From NCBI GenBank assembly GCA_021826315.1, contig JAKAZZ010000015.1, positions 1-55,539 on the forward strand: 55,539 bases of DNA, written 5' to 3'. Of the stretch, positions 35,015-43,158 are shown one piece after another; positions within the stretch are counted from its first letter, which is position 1; each line of letters opens with the position of its first letter. The stretch comes from Actinomycetes bacterium. GTDB lineage: Bacteria > Actinomycetota > Acidimicrobiia > Acidimicrobiales > Acidimicrobiaceae. The notes under the pieces were generated by a model, which was not told the origin of the DNA, searched no databases, and was given only the letters and a program-made list of their open reading frames with translations. A program made the position numbers and the translations under genes.

Positions 35015-35716
35015 CTACTTCATTTCACGCGTCGAGTGCCTATCTGTCGTTTTATCTTGGATAGATTCACCACGGCATGCATCGATAGCCTTTGGGGTAC
35101 AGTGACCACTTAGGCGCTCTACTCCCATTGCAATCCTTTGAAATGCGGTGATCGCGACCATTGCGATGAAGATCCCGATTGCGATCGAAGCGTATTGGGG
35201 AAGTGCCATAACGACTACGTAGAAGATGATGGTTTCGCCACCCTCGGCCAGGCCACCAATAAACCGAATGGCCTTCGAACTCCTCTCGGATGCAACGTTT
35301 TGTATCCGGGCACGCCTTTCAGTAATAGACGAGAGGGCGAGAAGGGCAGTACCCGATACGTAGTAGGTTCCAAGGAGGATGATCGATTCAAGCCTCAGAT
35401 TCGGGTATCCAAAGGCGATGCCAACCAAAAGGCCACCGTAGATAACAAAGTCAAAGACGATGTCGAGAAAGCCCCCGAGGTCTGTAGGGGTACTCTTTCG
35501 GGCTAGAACGCCATCGATTCCGTCGAATAGGCGGTTCGCTAGCCAAAGTGCGAGCGCAAGGAGATTGTGGCGCATTGAGATAGAGACGATAGATGCTAGG
35601 CCAAAGCCAAATCCGATAGTCGTTATCGCATTTGCTTTTACTCCCATCCGAAATAGTGGAGTCACGGCTCTTTCGAGAAGGGGATTTAGCACTTTGCGAG
35701 CTCTGTTGTCAATCAT
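35015..35716 (-). CDS. CDP-alcohol phosphatidyltransferase family membrane enzyme
   Basis: 233 residues from the ATG at 35716, which overlaps the radical SAM stop by eight bases; a longer frame from 35746 is possible. The CDP-alcohol phosphotransferase signature is present as LFDGIDGVLARKSTPTDLGG followed by FLDIVFD (D65, D68, R73, D85, D89), with one residue fewer than usual between AR and G, as I recall for some YnjF-like members. Five or six membrane helices surround it. Such enzymes displace CMP from a CDP-activated lipid or alcohol to make phosphodiester lipids. The exact substrates are unknown. Translational overlap with a radical SAM gene is unusual and suggests that the two act in one lipid pathway. 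Confidence 0.88.
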   Translation of the reverse strand: MIDNRARKVLNPLLERAVTPLFRMGVKANAITTIGFGFGLASIVSISMRHNLLALALWLANRLFDGIDGVLARKSTPTDLGGFLDIVFDFVIYGGLLVGIAFGYPNLRLESIILLGTYYVSGTALLALSSITERRARIQNVASERSSKAIRFIGGLAEGGETIIFYVVVMALPQYASIAIGIFIAMVAITAFQRIAMGVERLSGHCTPKAIDACRGESIQDKTTDRHSTREMK

Positions 35717-37175
35717 GAGATGCGCCTGAAGTCGCCACGCTATCATCCCGCCGATTCAGTCGTCTAGGAAGTGGTAACAGCTGAGAGAGTGCGATATTTT
35801 CCTCGGGGTCGAGAATGCTATGTTGAACACACGCAGGTACCACTCGACCATCTTCTGGGTGAGCCATGGCATAGAAGCAACCGCGAAGACGCTCTTGAGT
35901 CTCTTTGATGGTTGGTTCTTCGGAGTCGATTCCCTGCTCCATCAGATCCCATGCAACTTTTACGTCTTCGGCGTTCATGAATCGATGCATTACGAAGGTC
36001 ATCGGAACAATGTTCTTGGTGGCAATGGCTTGAATGACCTTGAGCGTCCCTCCCGATCGCTGGACCTGGCGCATCAGCCACTTTGCACCCTCTTTTACCG
36101 TTACCGGATGGAAGAGTGCGACCCTTATTAGACGGGGGAGCAGGTCCCATATCTTCGTATTGTAGTTAATTCCACCGAGGTACTTATAGAAGAGGTCTCG
36201 AGCGCGGATGTCTCTTTGATCCTTGGATGAAAGGACGGGAAGCCATTTGTCAAAGACGTAGAATCCAAATGCAGTTCTATTGCACCTCTCATCGCCGGTT
36301 TGAAGTATCTTGTAGTCGAGGTGAGCTCCCGCTCCCTCTTCCATGAGGGCCCAAATATTGTCTGGGTCAAGGCTTGAATAATCTTCCTTCCAACGCTTAT
36401 CGTTTCCAACGAATGCTGCTGGCTGAAATGAGAACATGTTGTATCCAGCCTTGATGTTATTGGCTAGGATCTCTGGAATCTCGTCTACGTTCCTCGGGGT
36501 GACGGTCATATTGTGTGCTAAGTAGTAGCGCACTCCGTGTTCTTTTTTGAGGCGCTTGAACTTGTCGGCAAATTCCTTGCGATATGGGTCAAGTGCCTTT
36601 TCGTCTTTGGGTACTACTATCCCCTTTCGCCCTCGCATCGTCGTATCGAAGTGGCCGGCGAATGACAAACGATTGAGGCGAACTTTTCCGGTTGCATCGA
36701 GAACTAGCTTCTTCAGGTAGTCATAATCGAAGTCTCCGTGGGTAAAGCTCATCGGTTCTCGACCATATGATCGCATTATCTGAAGTGCCTTGGCGTGGTC
36801 ATCTGGTTCGAGGAGCGAGACCTCTCCACCTATGAGCTGTATATGGGCCTTAGGCCCCCTGTTCTTGCGGAGGAATGAGAGTTGCTTTTCAATCTCAGAG
36901 GTCGTGTGCTCGCCGTCTACTCGAACAGAGTTTGCGTCTTTGGAGTGATAACAGGGTGTGCAGGCGAAGTTACAACGCGGAAATACTCCATGGGTTCCTT
37001 CGCAACCGACGGCGTGGCGACCTAGGACCTGCGAGTCGGTCTTAAGGTGTTCAGGTAGGCTCTCCCACCTCTCGTCCATATAGCGGCGGACCTCTGGATC
37101 GACTGGGAGGGTGAGTTCGTTGAGTCTACCCGTTATAACCTTGGCTATCCCCTTAGCTCTATTTGCTATCTCCAT
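35709..37175 (-). CDS. Radical SAM protein in a lipid-linked operon
   Basis: 488 residues. The iron-sulfur motif is CNFACTPC (C68, C72, C75), the canonical CX3CX2C. A GGE-like motif appears as LIGGEVSLL (positions about 112-120), and later strands have LNRLSFAGHFD. The C-terminal part adds further Cys (CNRTAF, RGCFYAMA, PACVQH) that could bind an auxiliary cluster. There is no B12-binding domain. Similar proteins occur in mycobacteria and other actinobacteria with unknown function (recalled). The operon order is flavoprotein, this gene (27-base gap), then the CDP-alcohol phosphatidyltransferase (8-base overlap), and APC permease. The flavoprotein could supply electrons and the phosphatidyltransferase suggests a lipid substrate, but no reaction can be assigned. 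Confidence 0.85.
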   Translation of the reverse strand: MEIANRAKGIAKVITGRLNELTLPVDPEVRRYMDERWESLPEHLKTDSQVLGRHAVGCEGTHGVFPRCNFACTPCYHSKDANSVRVDGEHTTSEIEKQLSFLRKNRGPKAHIQLIGGEVSLLEPDDHAKALQIMRSYGREPMSFTHGDFDYDYLKKLVLDATGKVRLNRLSFAGHFDTTMRGRKGIVVPKDEKALDPYRKEFADKFKRLKKEHGVRYYLAHNMTVTPRNVDEIPEILANNIKAGYNMFSFQPAAFVGNDKRWKEDYSSLDPDNIWALMEEGAGAHLDYKILQTGDERCNRTAFGFYVFDKWLPVLSSKDQRDIRARDLFYKYLGGINYNTKIWDLLPRLIRVALFHPVTVKEGAKWLMRQVQRSGGTLKVIQAIATKNIVPMTFVMHRFMNAEDVKVAWDLMEQGIDSEEPTIKETQERLRGCFYAMAHPEDGRVVPACVQHSILDPEENIALSQLLPLPRRLNRRDDSVATSGASHD

Positions 37176-37202
37176 ATATTCCCCTTACCCGTTTATATTT
37201 AC

Positions 37203-38582
37203 CTAACTCTGGCCCTGAAAGCTTCGCCAGCCCTCACCGTCGACCTTGATGAAGAAGCGAGATATTGCACTTCGAAGTGGGGTCGAGAAGGTGGGGTAGG
37301 CAAAGACTGTAAACACCGCCCTTGCAAGTGGTGTCTTCAGGGCGACAAGCATTGAAATTTGATTGATAATTTCGCCCGCACGCGGCGAGACGACGCTTGC
37401 ACCTACCAGTCGTCCACCGAGAAGGAATCCTGTGAAACGCCTTGGTGCTGCGATCAATTTGATATAGCCATCGCTAGATTTGGCAAGGATATCTCTATCT
37501 GACTTTGATAAGTCAAATTCCACGACTCGAAGCCTCCCGCTTCCGGGAACGTTGCGGCCCGACTCCACTATCCCGATAGAGGCAACTTCAGGATCGACAT
37601 ATGTTACGTGCGGAATCTTGTCGGGGTCGAAGTGGCGCTTGGCTAACGGAACAAACAGGTTTTGAACCGATATTCGCCCTTGCTCGTCAGCGGCGTGGGT
37701 AAATGGCGACAGTCCATTGACATCTCCAATAGCGGCGATCTTTTTGTTCGACGTTATGAGTTGACTATCGACCTTTATCGACCCGTTGGAATTTAACTCT
37801 ACACCTGCTGACTCAGGGTCTAATTCTGAGGTATTTGGCTTACGACCGGTGGCGATCAAGATTCTATCAAAATTAATTCTCTCGCCACCTGATAGCTCGG
37901 CAACGAAACTACCGTCGCCGTCTTGTCCTATCTTTGAAACCTTAGTAGCGGTGTGAATTGTTATCCCTTTTCGCTCAAGGTGCTTCGTTGCTATCGTTGA
38001 CGCTCTCTGCTCTTCTAAGGGGAGAAGTCGAGGTGCAAATTCAACGAGAGTTACCTCTGAGCCGAATCCGCGAAGTGCCGTTGCGAGTTCGCAACCTATT
38101 GCCCCTCCTCCAACCACCAAGGTTCGATTGGGGACTTCTTCTAAGTCAAATACAGTCTCGTAGGTTAGGTAGTCCACTAATTCGATGCCTTCGATTGGAA
38201 AGACGTTCGGCTTAGCGCCGGTCGCAATGATGAAACGTTTGGCTCTGTAGCCCTTTCCGTCTACCACCAGAGTTCGACGATCAGCGAAGGTTGCCCGTGC
38301 AGAAACTACATCGATTCCCTCTTTCACGAGGGTAGATTCATCCTCGTTAGAGGCGATCTCGGCTATCGAGTCGCGCATGTACCTCGCTGTTTTTGTGAAG
38401 CTTTCGCCCCGCTTCGCTCCCTCAAGAAGTGCCTTAGAGGGTATGCAACCGAAGAAGGTACAGTCGCCTCCTAGAGGGCCCTCTGAGACTAGCAATACTC
38501 TTCTCTTGCCCCTTACGGCGGCACGAGCAGCCGCTAGACCTGCGGCTCCTCCCCCAATTACGATTAAGTCGTACTCTTGCAT
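37203..38582 (-). CDS. Pyridine nucleotide-disulfide oxidoreductase (mercuric reductase/lipoamide dehydrogenase-like)
   Basis: 459 residues from ATG 38582, preceded by TAGGG; a TTG nine codons upstream is less likely. The FAD loop is IVIGGGAAGLAAA (7-19), the redox-active pair is C41/C46 in GGDCTFFGCIPSKALL, the NAD(P) loop is LVVGGGAIGCELA, and the second FAD block IAAIGDVNG is present. In lipoamide dehydrogenase the C-terminus has HPTLSE with catalytic His and Glu; here it reads YPTFSTPLR, so the His-Glu pair is lost and this is not a true lipoamide dehydrogenase. It starts the operon with the radical SAM gene and may reduce a disulfide or supply electrons. Confidence 0.88.
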   Translation of the reverse strand: MQEYDLIVIGGGAAGLAAARAAVRGKRRVLLVSEGPLGGDCTFFGCIPSKALLEGAKRGESFTKTARYMRDSIAEIASNEDESTLVKEGIDVVSARATFADRRTLVVDGKGYRAKRFIIATGAKPNVFPIEGIELVDYLTYETVFDLEEVPNRTLVVGGGAIGCELATALRGFGSEVTLVEFAPRLLPLEEQRASTIATKHLERKGITIHTATKVSKIGQDGDGSFVAELSGGERINFDRILIATGRKPNTSELDPESAGVELNSNGSIKVDSQLITSNKKIAAIGDVNGLSPFTHAADEQGRISVQNLFVPLAKRHFDPDKIPHVTYVDPEVASIGIVESGRNVPGSGRLRVVEFDLSKSDRDILAKSSDGYIKLIAAPRRFTGFLLGGRLVGASVVSPRAGEIINQISMLVALKTPLARAVFTVFAYPTFSTPLRSAISRFFIKVDGEGWRSFQGQS

Positions 38583-39115
38583 CGCCCTACCGAAATATTT
38601 CCAGATCAAGACTTCTTCGATTCCGATCGTCCCATTGGACTTTTAAATAGTTAACTTTTTTATAAGGTCTGCATTTTTTACTAGATTACGTAAATTTCCA
38701 AAGGGTCGACTGACTCGGATGCTTGATCTGATTCAAGCATACGCAGGTGAAAATATTTTCCGCTTTTCACCGTTCTAAATTGGACAAAGTTTTATTCGGT
38801 ATCCCGTGTTTGTGGAAAATCATGCCTTTAACTCGGTCCAGACTGAGCTATTGAATGGATATCTACGGTTTCTGAGAAAAGGAAAACAGCTAGACATGTT
38901 TCCGTTATGCCTCTTCGGCGATTGCAATGTAGTCAAAGTAACGAGTATGGTGCGATCTTGAAAATGCGCGATCGACCCGCCGTCCAAGATCTCTTTGAAG
39001 CAGTCCGACTTAAACGTAAGTCTTGGAGCTGCCAACTCCTATTACGTGCGAACAATCAGCTCAGCTTACTCAATGGACTGCTTGCTACCTAAAATACCAT
39101 TGAGGTTAATCGACG
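38583..39115. other. Intergenic region, 533 bases, no gene assigned
   Basis: AT-rich from 38640 to 38700, where the promoter of the flavoprotein operon should lie; no pair is convincing. A perfect hairpin ATGCTTGA-tctgat-TCAAGCAT spans 38719-38740. A 71-codon minus-strand frame at 38820-39035 has no recognisable content and changes frame when followed in either direction, so it is either chance or gene debris. Confidence 0.4.
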
Positions 39116-39697
39116 CTATTGTGAGACGTCGTGTCGGCTTAGGAGTTCACCCGCGCCCCGGCGGGCATGGTAGACGACAGTAGGGTCGTGATCAAGATAT
39201 GCGGCAGACATTGCGCCGTCGTACAAGGACATGATCATGGCAACGATACCGGGGTCCCCATTCGATTCTGCAATGAGTTCGGTGAAGGTCTCTCGGACGC
39301 GTTGTCGATGCGCAGCTACTTGCTCGGCGACTGGACCTTGATGGGGGAATTCCGCTGCTGCGTTGATGAATGGACACCCACGATAACCAGGGCTTTGGGC
39401 TCGCTCGGCAAGGATATCGAAGGCTAGGAGTGCCTTCGGGGTGGAGTGTAAAGTTGGCTCTATCCGTTCTCGATCTACTCGTTCTCGCACTGCGTCCACC
39501 CAGGCGTTACTTCGACGGGCGAGGTAGGCCGCGACGAGCTCATCCTTGCTGGCGAAGTGAGCGTACAAGGTGGCTTTGGCGACGCCTGCTTCTGTGACGA
39601 CCCTTTCGATGCCGACCGCGTTGATTCCTTCGGTGTAGAAGAGTTGGCTAGCTACATCGAGGAGACGATCTTGCGTGCTTGATATTTTGATAGCCAT
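39116..39697 (-). CDS. TetR family transcriptional regulator
   Basis: 193 residues. The N-terminal helix-turn-helix is intact: LLDVASQLFYTEGINAVGIE then VVTEAGVAKATLYAHFASKDELVAAYL (quoted in part: AGVAKATLYAHFASK, about 37-51). The C-terminal ligand domain carries GCPFINAAAEF, a feature of a TetR branch often found next to oxidoreductase or thiol-stress genes. It diverges from a peroxiredoxin gene over 103 bases containing two excellent inverted repeats (39706-39741), so it probably represses both itself and the redox genes. The inducer is unknown; an electrophile or oxidant is plausible. Confidence 0.92.
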   Translation of the reverse strand: MAIKISSTQDRLLDVASQLFYTEGINAVGIERVVTEAGVAKATLYAHFASKDELVAAYLARRSNAWVDAVRERVDRERIEPTLHSTPKALLAFDILAERAQSPGYRGCPFINAAAEFPHQGPVAEQVAAHRQRVRETFTELIAESNGDPGIVAMIMSLYDGAMSAAYLDHDPTVVYHARRGAGELLSRHDVSQ

Positions 39698-39705
39698 ATT
39701 TAAAT

Positions 39706-39741
39706 TCTAGTTCAACGAGAGAACTAGACAGACCGGTCTGT
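39706..39741. promoter_or_regulatory. Two adjacent TetR-type operators
   Basis: TCTAGTTC (39706-39713) and GAACTAGA (39721-39728) form a perfect 8-base inverted repeat with a 7-base spacer. It is immediately followed, sharing one base, by the perfect 14-base palindrome ACAGACCGGTCTGT (39728-39741). The GACCGGTC core is a common TetR-family operator. Both lie between the divergent TetR and peroxiredoxin starts. One may serve each direction, or one dimer-of-dimers may cover both. Confidence 0.75.
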
Positions 39742-39800
39742 ATGATTTTAAAGAGTTGGATCTACGCATGGGAATATGAGTAGATGTGAAAGGTGACGAT

Positions 39801-40451
39801 ATGGCGAATAGTCTTGCGCAACAGCTCAAGGAACAAAACGAAGCCGGCAGGGCAAGGATTCCTGCGGAGACACTCGCAGTGATGGATCGGGCAACAGCAG
39901 ATATAGCCTCCTCTGGAATCGTGGAATCAAGCCTCAATGTGGGTGCGGTAGTCCCAGACTTTAGCTTGCTTGACGCCAATGGTACGAAAGTAGCGCTTTC
40001 GTCCCTCCTTGCAAAGGGTCCTGTTGTACTTGCCTTCTATCGCGGGGGCTGGTGTCCATATTGCTCTATCGAGTTGCGAGCGTTGCAGGCCAAACTACCT
40101 GAGATCACTGCAGCAGATGCTACTTTAGTGGCGATATCGCCTCAAACTCCGGACAACTCGTTGTCGACGGCAGAAAAACTTGAGCTCGCTTTCCCGGTTC
40201 TTTCCGATGACGGTAATCATGTAGCCGATTCCTTCGGTCTTGTTTTCACAATTCCAGAGGATTTGCGAGAGGTTTATGCTGGTTTTGGACTCGATCTACC
40301 TAAAGCCAACGGTGACGATACCTTCCAGCTTCCAATGCCAGCTACGTATGTCCTCCGAACTGACGGGACAGTTGCATGGCGCTTTGCTGACGCTGACTAC
40401 ACCAAGCGTGCTGAGCCCGATGATGTTATCGCAGCTCTAAAAGCACTATAG
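39801..40451 (+). CDS. AhpC/TSA-type peroxiredoxin
   Basis: 216 residues from ATG 39801, which has AAAGGTG at ideal distance; the GTG at 39786 is less likely. The thioredoxin-fold core begins with VVPDFSLLDANG, and the peroxidatic cysteine is C85 in FYRGGWCPYCS, with a second Cys (C88) two residues on, as in the PRX-like2/Bcp-like branch. APISPQ is replaced by AISPQTPDNS, and PMPATYVL fits the substrate pocket. The protein should reduce hydrogen peroxide or organic peroxides in the cytosol using a thiol donor. It is the first gene downstream of the divergent TetR operators and probably inducible. Confidence 0.9.
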   Translation: MANSLAQQLKEQNEAGRARIPAETLAVMDRATADIASSGIVESSLNVGAVVPDFSLLDANGTKVALSSLLAKGPVVLAFYRGGWCPYCSIELRALQAKLPEITAADATLVAISPQTPDNSLSTAEKLELAFPVLSDDGNHVADSFGLVFTIPEDLREVYAGFGLDLPKANGDDTFQLPMPATYVLRTDGTVAWRFADADYTKRAEPDDVIAALKAL

Positions 40452-40638
40452 GTATGACGGTGAGAATATCGCGCTATGAGTCTTCGACCACCAAGGTGTA
40501 TTCTCACAGCGAAACGATTGGCTAATACTGAGCTAATTGATCAACTCAACGTTCGTTTCCCGACACCGTCATGAAGACTTTGTCGGGAACGGTGCGGTTA
40601 TTTGCCGGACGAAACAGTTCACACACAGGAAGAGCTAA

Positions 40639-41358
40639 ATGGCAGATCTTGACTTTTACTTTGACCCAGTTTGCCCCTTTGCTTGGATGACCAGCAAATG
40701 GGTTCGTGAAGTTTCCCGCCAACGCGACTATAGCGTTGACTGGAAATTCATCTCTTTGCGCCTCTTGAACGCCGAGATAGACTACGCAAGCCACTTCCCA
40801 GCGGGCTATGAGCGAGGCCATACCGCTGGCCTCGAGTTATTACGAGTCGCTGCTGCTGTTCGCAAGGATCATGGTAGTGAGGTAATTGGATCGCTGTATG
40901 CAGCGTACGGGGCTGAGATATTTGACTCTCCCCCCGGGCGTCAAGCGGATCTTCATCGGGATCCGGAGGGTTTTGCAGCGCCGATCCTCGAGGGGCTAGG
41001 ACTTCCTGTCGATCTTGCGAGTGCTGTGTTTGATACTGCCTTCGACACTGAGATTCAGGCGGAGACCGATCGTGCGCTCTCGTTAACCGGTCGTGACGTC
41101 GGCACTCCAATCCTGCATTTTGAGCCACCTGAGGGAATGGCTTTGTTTGGTCCAGTTATAAGTCGACTTATGAACCCAGATGAAGCTGTTGCGATGTGGG
41201 ACCACGTCGTAGCACTTTCACGTTTTGGTGGCTTTGCAGAGCTCAAGCGATCGCTGCGTGAGGTTCCGCAGCTGAGGTCATTCGGTATCGAAGAGGGAGT
41301 AGTGGGTGCTCAGGAAGATTGGCAGCAAGGCCATCGTCGTGACGCCGCCGGTAGCTGA
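40639..41358 (+). CDS. DsbA-fold thiol oxidoreductase, Rv2466c-like, with single active-site Cys
   Basis: 239 residues. The opening DLDFYFDPVCPFAWMTSKW, then VDWKFISLRLLN, VGTPILHFE, FFGPV-like ALFGPVISR and the C-terminal FGGFAELKR track closely the mycobacterial mycothiol-dependent reductase Rv2466c (recalled). That protein has CPWC; here the motif is C12-P-F-A15, so the resolving cysteine is missing. A monothiol mechanism relying on a low-molecular-weight thiol, or a glutathione-transferase-like isomerase activity, is therefore expected. It has no signal peptide and acts in the cytosol. It lies 187 bases after the peroxiredoxin, probably in the same TetR-controlled redox group. Confidence 0.85.
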   Translation: MADLDFYFDPVCPFAWMTSKWVREVSRQRDYSVDWKFISLRLLNAEIDYASHFPAGYERGHTAGLELLRVAAAVRKDHGSEVIGSLYAAYGAEIFDSPPGRQADLHRDPEGFAAPILEGLGLPVDLASAVFDTAFDTEIQAETDRALSLTGRDVGTPILHFEPPEGMALFGPVISRLMNPDEAVAMWDHVVALSRFGGFAELKRSLREVPQLRSFGIEEGVVGAQEDWQQGHRRDAAGS

Positions 41359-41757
41359 GACAAGCGAAAGTGACTGATCTCGTATACATTGATTCGGCCC
41401 GTTTCACCAACATTTGGCACTAACCGTTGATAATTGCCTTGGATGTGGCCGAAAGGCTATTCAACTTGCCGACTTTCAGTAGTTGCTATGGGGAGATATG
41501 GTTTTATCCTTTTCTCCTCATTGGATTCGAGAGCGTATGTCCCATGGCTTAAATCGCCGCTGGCGACGCCCACCCTTCTTGCATGTAGTGATTGCTACTG
41601 TCCAACTGCTCAGGAGGTTGGTTCCCGAGCGTTCGAACGGCAATGAATCTGTGTTGTCTGGAGTTGGTTGAAAGGCGAACTTTGACAATGATGTGAGTTG
41701 CACTTCTAATTTGCGATAACCTAACAACAAGAGCAAAGCACGAAGGTAAGGGGAGCA
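41359..41757 (+). promoter_or_regulatory. Intergenic region with a sigma70-like promoter for the serine hydrolase
   Basis: 399 bases without a credible gene. TTGACA (41682-41687) and TCTAAT (41705-41710) are separated by 17 bases and point at the hydrolase gene, giving a leader of about 40 bases. AGGGGAG directly precedes its ATG. Short frames at 41434-41671 have no recognisable content. Confidence 0.55.
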
Positions 41758-42945
41758 ATGTCTTTTGACGATGCAAAGCTAAATCGAATAAAAAGCCACT
41801 TAGACAGTTACGTTTCAGATGAAAAGATCTCGGGATATGACATAGAGTTGACCTCGCCGACTGGTTCAATTTACAGAGCCATGAACGGGTACTCCCGCCG
41901 AGAGTCGCAGCTGGAGACCGACGAAAATACGATCTACCGTATCTATTCGATGACAAAGCCAATCACCTCGATAGCTGCGATGATCCTCTTCGAACGCGGT
42001 TACTTCGATTTGAACGACCCGATTGATGCGTATCTTCCGAGCTTTTCATCGCCAACGGTGTACGTCTCTGGTGCGGCGACAGGGCCAGCGGTGCGGCCTG
42101 CCGTCTCCAAGATCAAGCTGTGGCACCTTCTCTCGCATACTTCGGGACTCACTTATGGCTTCCTGCACGCACACCCAACCGATGAAATATATAGAATCAA
42201 CGGCTTTGACCTGGCGTGGCCGGAGGATAAAAGTCCCGCCGAACTAATCGACGCAGTTGCTGCGTTGCCGCTGATAGCAGATCCGGGAACGGTATGGAAC
42301 TATTCGATGTCGACCGATGTGTTGGGGCGTCTTATCGAGGTTGCAACTGGAAAGAAACTCGGAGAATTCTTCCAGGAAGAGATCTTTGGTCCACTTGGCA
42401 TGAACTCATCCTCGTTCGAGGTTGACCCATCGAAGCGTAATGATCTATCTCAGCTCTATTTTTCGATAGGCGGCGGCAAGATAGTTCCAGTGGGAGACTT
42501 AGAGGGTGGTTCGAGAAATGGCTTCCATTCAGGCGGCGGTGGTCTTTACTCAACCACTGACGACTACGTGAAGTTTTCGCGCTTTCTACTAAATCGGGGC
42601 AAGGTAGGTAGCGAGAGGCTTCTATCGCCTCGCACCTTTGACACGATGGTCACGAGTCACCTTCCGAAGGGACATGACCTTAGTACATTTGGCCGTCCGA
42701 TCTTTGCCGAGTCCGAATTTGAAGGCGTCGGTTTCGGTCTCGGTTTTTCTGTAGTAATGGACCCAACCGCCGGAAAGAGCCTTGCTTCGCCAGGTTCTTT
42801 TGGATGGGGCGGTATGGCCTCTACGGCTCTATCTGTGGATCCAGTCGAAGACTTTGCGATGGTCTTTATGACCCAAGTGGTGCCTTCGTCGACGTATCCT
42901 GTTCGAAAAGAGCTAACGAGGTTGATCTACACCTCAATGATTTAG
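41758..42945 (+). CDS. Class C beta-lactamase-fold serine hydrolase (esterase-like)
   Basis: 395 residues. The nucleophile motif SxxK is S64-M-T-K67 in RIYSMTKPIT, and the tyrosine motif is NYSMSTDVLG (YxS rather than the YxN of true lactamases). The KTG-equivalent near the C-terminus is FHSGGGGLYST, the HxG variant common in esterases of the EstB type. These proteins hydrolyse esters or amides rather than beta-lactam antibiotics. No signal peptide is seen, so it is cytosolic. It is transcribed from its own promoter and ends before two hairpins. Confidence 0.9.
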   Translation: MSFDDAKLNRIKSHLDSYVSDEKISGYDIELTSPTGSIYRAMNGYSRRESQLETDENTIYRIYSMTKPITSIAAMILFERGYFDLNDPIDAYLPSFSSPTVYVSGAATGPAVRPAVSKIKLWHLLSHTSGLTYGFLHAHPTDEIYRINGFDLAWPEDKSPAELIDAVAALPLIADPGTVWNYSMSTDVLGRLIEVATGKKLGEFFQEEIFGPLGMNSSSFEVDPSKRNDLSQLYFSIGGGKIVPVGDLEGGSRNGFHSGGGGLYSTTDDYVKFSRFLLNRGKVGSERLLSPRTFDTMVTSHLPKGHDLSTFGRPIFAESEFEGVGFGLGFSVVMDPTAGKSLASPGSFGWGGMASTALSVDPVEDFAMVFMTQVVPSSTYPVRKELTRLIYTSMI

Positions 42946-42956
42946 CCGTCACGAGA

Positions 42957-42989
42957 GAACTGCAGTGCTACTGCGACGCACTGCAGTTC
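42957..42989 (+). terminator. Hairpin directly after the serine hydrolase gene
   Basis: Perfect 12-base stem GAACTGCAGTGC / GCACTGCAGTTC with a 9-base loop, starting 12 bases after the stop codon. No T tract follows, so it may stabilise the mRNA end rather than terminate; a stronger hairpin with T run lies at 43064-43103. Confidence 0.5.
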
Positions 42990-43063
42990 CATAGCCTTTC
43001 ATGGAAAGCATTCATCAAGGTTTCGGTCTCAGATAAAGAACTTCCCCAGGGCAAGGACTACTC

Positions 43064-43103
43064 AAAAGAGATGGGGCTCCAAATTTGGAGCTCCATCTCT
43101 TTT
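43064..43103. terminator. Bidirectional terminator between convergent genes
   Basis: A 40-base near-perfect inverted repeat centred between 43083 and 43084. The arms of 20 bases have a single G-T mismatch, with A-rich sequence on the left and TTTT on the right. It lies between the convergent hydrolase (plus) and GH1 (minus) genes and can terminate both. Confidence 0.85.
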
Positions 43104-43158
43104 TGTGGGGCGAACTCAGAATGAAGTGCTACAGCGTTGCCGCCTATTTCGACAATAG

